Positions 1 through 6,213 of a stretch of 11,604 bases of DNA are shown here, in pieces. The stretch's first letter is position 1; each line of letters opens with the position of its first letter. The DNA comes from an uncultured Lachnospiraceae bacterium (GTDB lineage: Bacteria > Bacillota > Clostridia > Lachnospirales > Lachnospiraceae). Both the position numbers and the translations under genes were made by a program. Location: positions 1-11,604 of the forward strand of contig CAMJWQ010000078.1 in assembly GCA_946409475.1 (NCBI GenBank), in the 5' to 3' direction. The notes beneath the pieces are model-generated. The model had not been told where the DNA came from. It saw nothing but the letters and a program-made list of their open reading frames with translations, and ran no database searches.

Positions 1-2
1 TA

Positions 3-110
3 ATGGCTGTCAAACATAAGGATTATGAAATTTATGGACTGCAGTTTCATCCGGAATCGGTACTGACTCCTAAGGGAGGCCGGATAATGTTTAACTTTTT
101 AAACTTATAG
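3..110 (+). CDS. trpG: Anthranilate synthase glutamine amidotransferase subunit, 3' end only
   Basis: This is the last 35 codons of a class I glutamine amidotransferase; the gene starts left of the window, and base 3 is the first whole codon rather than a start. The visible part has the C-terminal triad signature GLQFHPES, in which the His and Glu complete the Cys-His-Glu triad that releases ammonia from glutamine. The ending GGRIMFNFL is also typical of TrpG and PabA. TrpG feeds ammonia to TrpE to make anthranilate from chorismate in the cytoplasm. The trpD start lies 34 nt past the stop, which favours TrpG over PabA. Because only the tail is present, a TrpG domain fused to TrpE cannot be fully excluded. 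Confidence 0.9.
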   Translation: MAVKHKDYEIYGLQFHPESVLTPKGGRIMFNFLNL

Positions 111-144
111 AATTTTAGAATAAAGAATATGGGAGGGAAAGAAT

Positions 145-1164
145 ATGATTAAAGAAGCGATTCACAAAGTGGTAAGCAGGGAAGATTTAAGCTATGAAAC
201 AGCAAAAGAGGTCATGGATGAAATTATGAGAGGGGAGGCATCTCAAATTCATATGGGTGCTTTCCTGACGGCTCTTAGAATGAAGGGAGAAACCATTGAT
301 GAAATAACTGCCTGTGCGGCAGGAATGAGGAAGCATTGCACGCGACTGTTGCATGATATGGATGTGCTGGAAATCGTAGGAACGGGCGGAGATGAAGCAA
401 ATACCTTTAATATTTCCACCGTTTCCTCAATTGTTGTATCCGCAGCAGGGATACCCGTTGCAAAACATGGAAATCGAAGTGTTTCCAGTAAGTGCGGAGC
501 GGCGGATGTCTTAGAGGCATTGGGAGTCAAAATAGACATTACACCGGAAAGATGCAGGGAAGTGCTCCATGAAATCAATCTTTGCTTTATGTTTGCCCAA
601 ATATATCATAAGGCTATGAAGCATGTGGCTCCCGTCAGAAAAGAAATAGGAATTCGTACTATCTTTAATATTTTGGGTCCTCTGGCCAATCCGGCGGGAG
701 CCAACTTCCAGCTTTTGGGTGTATATGATAAAGAATTGGTAGAGCCCTTAGCAAAAGTATTATGTAAGCTTGGTGTTAAAAGAGCCATGGTGGTAAATGG
801 TCAGGACGGATTGGATGAGATATCCTTAAGTACGAAAACTACCTGCTGTGAGCTCAGAGACGGCAAGACGGTAAGCTTCGAGCTGGATCCCCGGGAATTT
901 GGTTTTGCATTATGTAAGAAAGCGGACTTGGTAGGAGGAGAGCCGAAAGAAAATGCCCGGATTACATTAGACATAGTAAGGGGACAAAAAGGCCCCAAAA
1001 GGGATGCCGTGGTATTGAATTCGGCGGCCGCCATCTATATTGCAAGTGAAGCCGTTACTATGGAGGAGGCAATAAAAAGAGCGGAAATGATAATAGATGC
1101 GGGCAAGGCAGAAGCACAGCTGCAGGCATTTATTGATGCCACTAATAGAAACTATGCGTGTTAA
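145..1164 (+). CDS. trpD: Anthranilate phosphoribosyltransferase
   Basis: TrpD transfers the phosphoribosyl group of PRPP to anthranilate, giving N-(5'-phosphoribosyl)anthranilate, the second committed step to tryptophan. The 339-residue length is normal for a stand-alone enzyme. Visible motifs are the PRPP-binding GTGGD at residues 79-83, the anthranilate/PRPP stretch KHGNRSVSSKCGAADVLE starting at 107, the VRKEIGIRT segment with Arg165, NILGPLANP at about 175-183, and DGLDE at 221-225, whose Asp-Glu pair binds magnesium in the family. The helical N-terminal domain typical of class IV phosphoribosyltransferases covers roughly residues 1-70. The ATG at 145 is preceded by a GGGAGGG ribosome binding site at 131-137. 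No glutamine amidotransferase fusion is present. The gene sits between trpG and trpC and is presumably co-transcribed with them. No anomaly seen. Confidence 0.97.
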   Translation: MIKEAIHKVVSREDLSYETAKEVMDEIMRGEASQIHMGAFLTALRMKGETIDEITACAAGMRKHCTRLLHDMDVLEIVGTGGDEANTFNISTVSSIVVSAAGIPVAKHGNRSVSSKCGAADVLEALGVKIDITPERCREVLHEINLCFMFAQIYHKAMKHVAPVRKEIGIRTIFNILGPLANPAGANFQLLGVYDKELVEPLAKVLCKLGVKRAMVVNGQDGLDEISLSTKTTCCELRDGKTVSFELDPREFGFALCKKADLVGGEPKENARITLDIVRGQKGPKRDAVVLNSAAAIYIASEAVTMEEAIKRAEMIIDAGKAEAQLQAFIDATNRNYAC

Positions 1165-1173
1165 AGTGAGAAT

Positions 1174-1180
1174 GGAGGAG
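1174..1180 (+). promoter_or_regulatory. Ribosome binding site deciding the trpC start
   Basis: GGAGGAG lies 3-5 nt upstream of the ATG at 1184 and after the trpD stop at 1162-1164. It supports ATG 1184 over the in-frame upstream ATGs at 1097, 1136, 1154 and 1172, which would add a 4-29 residue basic tail not typical of TrpC and mostly overlapping trpD. Confidence 0.75.
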
Positions 1181-1183
1181 AGG

Positions 1184-1972
1184 ATGATACTGGATGAAAT
1201 AGCAAAGGCTGCCAGGGACAGGGTGGAAATAGAGAAAAAGAAGATAACGGAATACCAGATGAGGCAAAAAGCAGAAGAGGAAAATGGAAAATGCGGCAGG
1301 GAATTTCCCTTTGAAGAGGCCGTCAAAAAAGAAGGAATCAATTTTATCTGTGAGGTGAAAAAGGCTTCACCTTCCAAGGGAATCATAGCCGAAGAATTTC
1401 CTTATCTGCAAATAGCAAGGGAATATGTGGAAGCGGGGGCCGACTGTATATCCGTATTGACGGAACCCCGGTTCTTTCTGGGGGATGACAGGTATCTGTC
1501 TGAGATTAGTGAAGCGGTACGCATTCCTACTCTGCGGAAAGACTTTACGATAGATTCCTATCAGATATTTCAGGCAAAAGCTTTGAAAGCCTCCTGTATA
1601 CTTTTGATCTGTGCGCTGCTGGAAAAAGAAAAGCTGAAGGAATATATAAATATATGCGAAGCAATAGGCTTATCCGCACTGGTAGAAGCCCATAATGGCT
1701 ATGAAGTGGAGAACGCTTTGTATGCAGGAGCGAAAATAATAGGAGTCAATAACCGGAACCTTAAAAATTTTGAAGTGGATATTACAAATAGCATACGGCT
1801 TCGGAAAATAGTGCCGGATACCATCCCCTTTATCGCAGAGAGCGGCATCAGAACGAAAGAAGATATCGACATATGTAAAGAAAGCAAAGTAAATGCCGTA
1901 TTAATAGGAGAGGCTCTTATGAAGAGCAGTAATAAGAAGGAAATGCTCTCCCGATTAAAAGGAGAATGCTGA
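1184..1972 (+). CDS. trpC: Indole-3-glycerol phosphate synthase
   Basis: TrpC closes the indole ring, converting carboxyphenylamino-deoxyribulose phosphate to indole-3-glycerol phosphate with loss of CO2 and water. From the chosen start (MILDEIAK) the product is 262 residues, the usual size of a monofunctional TIM-barrel TrpC. Active-site motifs appear in order: EVKKASPSKG at about 57-66 with the catalytic Lys, LTEPRFFLGD at about 92-101, RKDF at 118-121 with the second catalytic Lys, LVEAHN at about 166-171 with a catalytic Glu, GVNNRNL at 187-193, AESGI at 218-222 and GEALM at 242-246. It is not fused to TrpF, unlike the E. coli arrangement. A 19-nt gap separates it from trpD, and trpF begins 14 nt after its stop, consistent with one polycistronic mRNA. 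In-frame ATGs from 1097 onward were rejected because of the ribosome binding site and the family N-terminus. Confidence 0.96.
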   Translation: MILDEIAKAARDRVEIEKKKITEYQMRQKAEEENGKCGREFPFEEAVKKEGINFICEVKKASPSKGIIAEEFPYLQIAREYVEAGADCISVLTEPRFFLGDDRYLSEISEAVRIPTLRKDFTIDSYQIFQAKALKASCILLICALLEKEKLKEYINICEAIGLSALVEAHNGYEVENALYAGAKIIGVNNRNLKNFEVDITNSIRLRKIVPDTIPFIAESGIRTKEDIDICKESKVNAVLIGEALMKSSNKKEMLSRLKGEC

Positions 1973-1986
1973 AGGAAAAAAATCAC

Positions 1987-2592
1987 ATGAAAATAAAAAT
2001 TTGCGGATTATCCAGGCGGGAAGATATGGAATATGTAAATGCATATAAACCGGACTATATTGGATTCGTATTTGCCAAAAGCAAAAGACAGATTGACGGT
2101 AAAAAAGCTAGGGAGCTTAAAAAAGCATTGGATCCCTCTATTTTATCCGTCGGTGTTTTTGTTAATGAGCCAATAGAAAATATCATCGGCCTGTGCGGGG
2201 AAAATATCATTAATATGGTGCAGCTACATGGAGAGGAGCCGGTCTCCTATGCAAAAGCCCTGTCAAAAAGGATTAAGCAGCCCATCATACGTGCCGTAAG
2301 AATAAAAGAATTATTCCGCGAAGAGGAATTTGCCGATGATCCCTGTGATTATTATTTATTTGATTCTTATACAAAGGATAGTTACGGGGGAAGCGGTAAA
2401 ACCTTTCCGAAAGAATTCATAAGAGATGTAAAAAAACCCTATTTTTTAGCCGGCGGAATTACCACGCAAAATGTATGGGAAGAGCTGCATGAGTGTCATC
2501 CTTATTGTGTGGATATCAGCAGCGGTGTCGAGAAAAATGGTTTTAAGGATAAGGATAAGATTAAGGAATTTATAGAAGCGGTACGAAAATAG
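1987..2592 (+). CDS. trpF: Phosphoribosylanthranilate isomerase
   Basis: TrpF performs the Amadori rearrangement of phosphoribosylanthranilate to carboxyphenylamino-deoxyribulose phosphate, the TrpC substrate. The (beta/alpha)8 protein is 201 residues from the chosen start MKIKICGL, a standard length. The N-terminal KICGLSR carries the catalytic Cys6. The catalytic Asp is D126 in LFDSYTKDSYGGSGKTF. Other family marks are GVFVNE (56-61), VQLHGEE (78-84), AGGIT (155-159) and VDISSGVE (175-182), the last two forming phosphate-binding loops. An alternative ATG at 1966 would overlap trpC by 7 nt and has GGAG only one base before it, so it is unlikely to initiate. The ATG at 1987 has AAGGA ten bases upstream, a somewhat long but usable spacing. 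The 88-nt gap to trpB is the longest within this operon. Confidence 0.95.
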   Translation: MKIKICGLSRREDMEYVNAYKPDYIGFVFAKSKRQIDGKKARELKKALDPSILSVGVFVNEPIENIIGLCGENIINMVQLHGEEPVSYAKALSKRIKQPIIRAVRIKELFREEEFADDPCDYYLFDSYTKDSYGGSGKTFPKEFIRDVKKPYFLAGGITTQNVWEELHECHPYCVDISSGVEKNGFKDKDKIKEFIEAVRK

Positions 2593-2644
2593 GAAGCCAT
2601 ACGGAAGGAAAGACGCACAGTAAGTAACGCAGTAATGGAATTAT

Positions 2645-2664
2645 ATAGCAGAAATGAATGCTAT
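2645..2664 (+). other. Small stem-loop just before the trpB ribosome binding site
   Basis: ATAGCA at 2645-2650 and TGCTAT at 2659-2664 form a perfect 6-bp inverted repeat around an 8-nt loop, ending 3 nt before the trpB ribosome binding site. It has no T-tract, so it is not a terminator. It may be an mRNA hairpin influencing translation or processing, or chance; a 6-bp A/T-rich stem is weak evidence. Confidence 0.3.
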
Positions 2665-2667
2665 TAG

Positions 2668-2673
2668 AAGGAG
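2668..2673 (+). promoter_or_regulatory. Ribosome binding site deciding the trpB start
   Basis: AAGGAG is placed 7 nt before the ATG at 2681, an ideal distance. The in-frame ATG at 2654 lies upstream of this site and lacks a comparable signal, so the shorter start is preferred. Confidence 0.75.
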
Positions 2674-2680
2674 AATCAAT

Positions 2681-3865
2681 ATGATGAATGGAAGATACGG
2701 CCCCTTTGGCGGCAGGTATGTGCCGGAAACGCTAATGAATGCCGTTTTGGAGGTTGAGAAGGCCTATGAGTTTTATAAAGAGGATAAAAATTTTCAACAG
2801 GAGCTGCAGGCTTTATACCGGGATTATGCAGGAAGGCCGTCTTTGTTATATTATGCTTCCAAGATGACGAAGGATTTGGGCGGAGCTAAAATATACTTAA
2901 AAAGAGAAGATTTAAATCATACCGGCTCACATAAGATTAACAATGTGCTAGGGCAGGTCTTACTGGCAAAGAAAATGGGTAAGAAAAGAGTAATAGCGGA
3001 AACAGGAGCCGGCCAGCACGGGGTGGCTGCCGCCACGGCTGCGGCCTTGATGGATATGGAATGTGAAATATTCATGGGAGAGGAGGATACGAAACGACAG
3101 GCCTTAAATGTATTTCGTATGGAATTATTAGGGGCGAGGGTTCATCCGGTAACCGGCGGAACAAAGACATTAAAGGATGCGGTAAATGAAACCATGAGAG
3201 AATGGACAAAAAGAGTGGAGGATACCTTTTACGTATTAGGTTCTGTTATGGGACCGCATCCTTATCCCATGATGGTCAGGGATTTTCAAAAAATTATCGG
3301 TAAAGAAATAAAGGAACAGCTTCTTGCAAAGGAGGGAAGACTTCCCGATGCCGTAATTGCCTGTGTGGGAGGCGGCAGTAATGCCATGGGGGCATTTTAT
3401 GAATTTATTGATGATAAAAGTGTAAGATTAATCGGATGTGAGGCGGCAGGCTTAGGTGTGGATCATCCCCGGAATGCGGCAACCATAGCCAACGGAACCG
3501 TCGGCATCTTTCATGGTATGAAATCACTGTTTTGCCAGGACGAGTACGGGCAGATTGCTCCCGTTTATTCCATATCGGCGGGTCTTGACTATCCCGGAAT
3601 CGGACCGGAACATGCTATGCTCCATGAAACAAAAAGAGCGGAATATGTACCTGTTACGGATGAAGAGGCTGTTTCAGCCTTTGAGTATTTATCAAAAACA
3701 GAGGGGATCATTCCGGCCATAGAAAGTGCACATGCCGTTGCCCATGCTATGAAAGAGGCAAAAACAATGACAAAGGATCAAATAATGGTAATCAATATCT
3801 CCGGCCGGGGAGATAAGGATGTGGCTGCTATTGCCAGATATCGGGGGGTGGAAATCTATGAATAG
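2681..3865 (+). CDS. trpB: Tryptophan synthase beta subunit
   Basis: TrpB is the PLP enzyme that joins indole, delivered through a tunnel from TrpA, to serine to form L-tryptophan. From ATG 2681 it is 394 residues, close to the classical TrpB1 length. The N-terminal GPFGGRYVPETL is characteristic. REDLNHTGSHKINN carries the PLP-binding Lys at residue 85. AETGAGQHGVAAA holds the catalytic Glu107. GGGSNA at 230-235 is the PLP-phosphate loop, and SGRGDKD at 374-380 closes the PLP site. It belongs to the canonical TrpB1 type that partners TrpA, not the longer TrpB2 type. Its last codons overlap the trpA start by 8 nt (ATGAATAG), which suggests translational coupling and balanced alpha/beta synthesis. 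No anomaly seen. Confidence 0.98.
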   Translation: MMNGRYGPFGGRYVPETLMNAVLEVEKAYEFYKEDKNFQQELQALYRDYAGRPSLLYYASKMTKDLGGAKIYLKREDLNHTGSHKINNVLGQVLLAKKMGKKRVIAETGAGQHGVAAATAAALMDMECEIFMGEEDTKRQALNVFRMELLGARVHPVTGGTKTLKDAVNETMREWTKRVEDTFYVLGSVMGPHPYPMMVRDFQKIIGKEIKEQLLAKEGRLPDAVIACVGGGSNAMGAFYEFIDDKSVRLIGCEAAGLGVDHPRNAATIANGTVGIFHGMKSLFCQDEYGQIAPVYSISAGLDYPGIGPEHAMLHETKRAEYVPVTDEEAVSAFEYLSKTEGIIPAIESAHAVAHAMKEAKTMTKDQIMVINISGRGDKDVAAIARYRGVEIYE

Positions 3866-4634
3866 AATACGGAATGCATTTATGAGGGAAAAAGCCTTTA
3901 TTGCTTTTGTAACGGGAGGCGATCCCAATTTGGATATAACGGAACAGCTCCTTTATAAAATAGAGGAAGCGGGGGCTGATTTGATAGAAATCGGAATTCC
4001 CTTTTCCGATCCTATTGCGGAGGGACCTGTTATCCAGGAAGCAAATGAAAGAGCATTAAAGGCAGGCTGTACAACAGATAATTTATTTGCCATGGTGAAA
4101 AGGGCAAGAAAGACCGTAAAGGTTCCCCTTGTTTTTTTAACCTATATGAATCCTATCTATACCTATGGTAAAAAAAGATTTTTTGAAGCCTGTAGGGATT
4201 GCGGTATTGACGGGATAATTGTTCCGGATCTGCCTTTTGAAGAAAAAGAAGAAATTTTGAAAGAATGCAAGGAATTTGAAGTGGCACTGATTTCTCTTAT
4301 AGCCCCCACTTCGAAAGAAAGGATTACCAGGATTGCAAAGGAGGCGGAGGGCTTTGTATATTGTGTTTCCTCCCTGGGGGTAACCGGAATTCGAAGTAAA
4401 ATTACGACGGATTTAAAGAGTATGGTTGCTCTTGTGAAATCCGTATCCGCCATACCTGTTGCCGTCGGCTTTGGTATAGCGACACCTGAGCAGGCAAAAG
4501 AAGTGGCGGCAGTGGCTGATGGTGCTATTGTTGGCAGTGCAATAGTAAAAATTGTGAAAGAATACGGTGCCGGCTGCATAGAACCGGTTTATGCCTATGT
4601 AAGGAAAATGAAACAGGCTGTGAAATCTGTTTGA
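3858..4634 (+). CDS. trpA: Tryptophan synthase alpha subunit
   Basis: TrpA cleaves indole-3-glycerol phosphate to glyceraldehyde-3-phosphate and indole, passing indole to TrpB. From ATG 3858 it is 258 residues, a normal TIM-barrel length; a G-rich ribosome binding site (GGGGGGTGG, 3843-3851) precedes it. FVTGGDPNL begins near residue 17. LIEIGIPFSDPIAEGPVIQ at 42-60 contains catalytic Glu44 (Salmonella Glu49). At the place of the second catalytic acid, Salmonella Asp60, this protein has Glu55. Other marks are YMNPIYTYG (96-104), SSLGVTG (171-177), GFGIATPEQ (204-212) and DGAIVGSAIVK (221-231), which include phosphate-binding loops. An in-frame ATG at 3819 would lie deep inside trpB and is rejected. 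This is the last trp gene; no convincing terminator follows it. Confidence 0.96.
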   Translation: MNRIRNAFMREKAFIAFVTGGDPNLDITEQLLYKIEEAGADLIEIGIPFSDPIAEGPVIQEANERALKAGCTTDNLFAMVKRARKTVKVPLVFLTYMNPIYTYGKKRFFEACRDCGIDGIIVPDLPFEEKEEILKECKEFEVALISLIAPTSKERITRIAKEAEGFVYCVSSLGVTGIRSKITTDLKSMVALVKSVSAIPVAVGFGIATPEQAKEVAAVADGAIVGSAIVKIVKEYGAGCIEPVYAYVRKMKQAVKSV

Positions 4635-4660
4635 AGACAGAATAAATTAACAATAAGGTA

Positions 4661-4689
4661 TTTTCATATCGGGAAAAAAATGCTATATT
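4661..4689 (+). promoter_or_regulatory. Predicted sigma-A-type promoter for gltX
   Basis: A -35-like TTTTCA (4661-4666, 4 of 6 consensus bases) and a -10 TATATT (4684-4689, 5 of 6) are separated by exactly 17 nt. A start site near 4696 would give a leader of about 55 nt that includes the hairpin at 4706-4729. It would let gltX be expressed independently of the trp operon. Prediction from sequence only. Confidence 0.5.
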
Positions 4690-4705
4690 ACATAGGATAG
4701 AAGAA

Positions 4706-4729
4706 ATGGCAGCAGGACTACGCTGCCAT
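4706..4729 (+). other. Perfect 8-bp leader hairpin upstream of gltX
   Basis: ATGGCAGC (4706-4713) and GCTGCCAT (4722-4729) are perfect inverted repeats around an 8-nt loop, AGGACTAC. No T-run follows, so it is not an intrinsic terminator by itself. It falls just downstream of the predicted gltX promoter and 21 nt before the gltX start, so in RNA it would sit in the 5' untranslated leader. It could protect the mRNA end, tune translation or bind a regulator; as DNA it could be an operator. Function unknown. Confidence 0.6.
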
Positions 4730-4750
4730 GAAGGAAAGTGGGATAACATT

Positions 4751-6202
4751 ATGAGTAAAGTAAGGACAAGATTTGCACCAAGCCCAACGGGAAGAATGCA
4801 TGTCGGCAACTTAAGAACGGCATTATATGCCTATTTGATAGCGAAGCATGAAGACGGAGATTTTTTATTAAGAATAGAGGATACGGATCAGGAAAGATTC
4901 GTAGAGGGTGCTTTGGAAATCATTTACCGTACCCTGAGAAAAACCGGTTTGGTGCATGATGAAGGACCGGACAAGGATAAAGGGGCAGGACCCTATGTCC
5001 AAAGTGAACGGCACAAACAGGGGATCTATCTGCAATATGCAAAAAAATTGATTGAAAAGGGAGAAGCTTATTATTGCTTTTGTGATAAAGAGAGATTAGA
5101 GGGATTAAAAAGAGAAGTGGCAGGCAAGGAAATCATCGTATATGACAAGCATTGTCTGTCCCTGTCAAAAGAGGAAGTGGAAGAAAAATTAAAAGCAGGC
5201 ATTCCCTATGTCATACGCCAAAACAATCCAACAGAGGGGAAAACCACCTTTATTGATGATATTTACGGTGAAATTACCGTTGACAATTCGGAGCTGGATG
5301 ACATGATATTAATAAAATCCGACGGATATCCCACCTATAATTTTGCCAATGTGGTAGATGATCATTTAATGGGTATCACTCATGTGGTAAGAGGTAATGA
5401 ATATTTGTCTTCCTCTCCCAAATATAATCGGTTATATGAAGCTTTTGGCTGGGAAGTTCCCGTATATGTCCATTGTCCGCTGATTACCAATGAGGAACAT
5501 AAAAAGCTGAGTAAAAGGAGCGGGCATTCCTCCTATGAAGATCTGCTGGAGCAGGGCTTTTTAACGGAAGCCATAGTTAATTATGTGGCTTTACTTGGCT
5601 GGTGCCCGGAAGACAACAGAGAAATATTTTCGCTGCCGGAATTGATATCTGCCTTTGATTATCATCATATGAATAAATCCCCGGCCGTATTTGATATGGT
5701 AAAATTAAAATGGATGAATGGGGAATATTTCAAAGCCATGGATTTTGAAACATTTTATGGCATGGCGGAACCTTATATTAAGAAGGTCCTTTCAAAGCCA
5801 TTGGATGCCAGGAAAATTGCCGGCTTAATTAAAACCAGGATCGAAGTATTTACGGATATTCCGGAGCATATAGATTTTTTTGAAGCTCTGCCGGATTATG
5901 ATATTTCCATGTATACCCATAAAAAGATGAAAACAAATGCACAAACCTCCTTACAGGTATTACAGGAAGTACTGCCTTTATTGGAAAAGCAGGAATCCTT
6001 CTCCAATGATGATTTATACGGCATGCTCTTATCCTATACCGGACAAAAGGGTTATAAGAACGGATATGTAATGTGGCCCATACGAACAGCAGTTTCGGGA
6101 AAGCAGATGACACCGGGAGGAGCAACGGAGCTGATGGAAATACTCGGGAAAGAAGAATCTGTTAAAAGAATAAAAACGGCAATAGAAAAGTTAAGCAGGT
6201 AA
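4751..6202 (+). CDS. gltX: Glutamyl-tRNA synthetase
   Basis: This class I aminoacyl-tRNA synthetase charges tRNA-Glu with glutamate; the product also supplies other pathways that use Glu-tRNA. The chosen start MSKVRTRFAPSPTG gives 483 residues, standard for bacterial GluRS. The HIGH motif appears as HVGN at 17-20, within APSPTGRMHVGNLRTAL. The KMSKS loop appears as KLSKR at 252-256. Cys109, Cys111, Tyr131 and Cys135 match the CxC...YxxxC zinc-site pattern known from E. coli GluRS, though the His two residues after the last Cys is absent. HVVRGNEYL at 211-219 is a conserved fold marker, and the C-terminal part from about 330 is the helical anticodon-binding domain. The in-frame ATG at 4706 starts inside the leader hairpin and is rejected. 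The ribosome binding site is weak: GGGA 7 nt upstream, or AAGGA 15 nt upstream. A helicase gene follows after 11 nt. Confidence 0.97.
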   Translation: MSKVRTRFAPSPTGRMHVGNLRTALYAYLIAKHEDGDFLLRIEDTDQERFVEGALEIIYRTLRKTGLVHDEGPDKDKGAGPYVQSERHKQGIYLQYAKKLIEKGEAYYCFCDKERLEGLKREVAGKEIIVYDKHCLSLSKEEVEEKLKAGIPYVIRQNNPTEGKTTFIDDIYGEITVDNSELDDMILIKSDGYPTYNFANVVDDHLMGITHVVRGNEYLSSSPKYNRLYEAFGWEVPVYVHCPLITNEEHKKLSKRSGHSSYEDLLEQGFLTEAIVNYVALLGWCPEDNREIFSLPELISAFDYHHMNKSPAVFDMVKLKWMNGEYFKAMDFETFYGMAEPYIKKVLSKPLDARKIAGLIKTRIEVFTDIPEHIDFFEALPDYDISMYTHKKMKTNAQTSLQVLQEVLPLLEKQESFSNDDLYGMLLSYTGQKGYKNGYVMWPIRTAVSGKQMTPGGATELMEILGKEESVKRIKTAIEKLSR

Positions 6203-6213
6203 GGCAGGTATTC

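Noticed and set aside
1097..1183. Longer trpC N-terminus starting inside trpD
   Set aside because: The extension is basic, overlaps trpD by 68 nt and lacks a ribosome binding site, while ATG 1184 has one and gives the usual TrpC N-terminus.
967..1386. 139-codon open frame on the minus strand across trpD and trpC
   Set aside because: It is antisense to two well-supported genes, shows no family motif and has a hydrophobic, low-complexity translation typical of a shadow frame.
4163..4579. 138-codon open frame on the minus strand inside trpA
   Set aside because: Antisense to a clearly coding gene, with no recognisable domain.
4626..4641. Possible terminator after trpA (TCTGT/ACAGA, 6-nt loop)
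   Set aside because: The stem has only 5 bp, overlaps the trpA end and is not followed by a T-run.
4635..4750. T-box or tryptophan attenuator ahead of gltX
   Set aside because: No T-box signature, no run of Trp or Glu codons in a leader peptide and no terminator/antiterminator pair was found.
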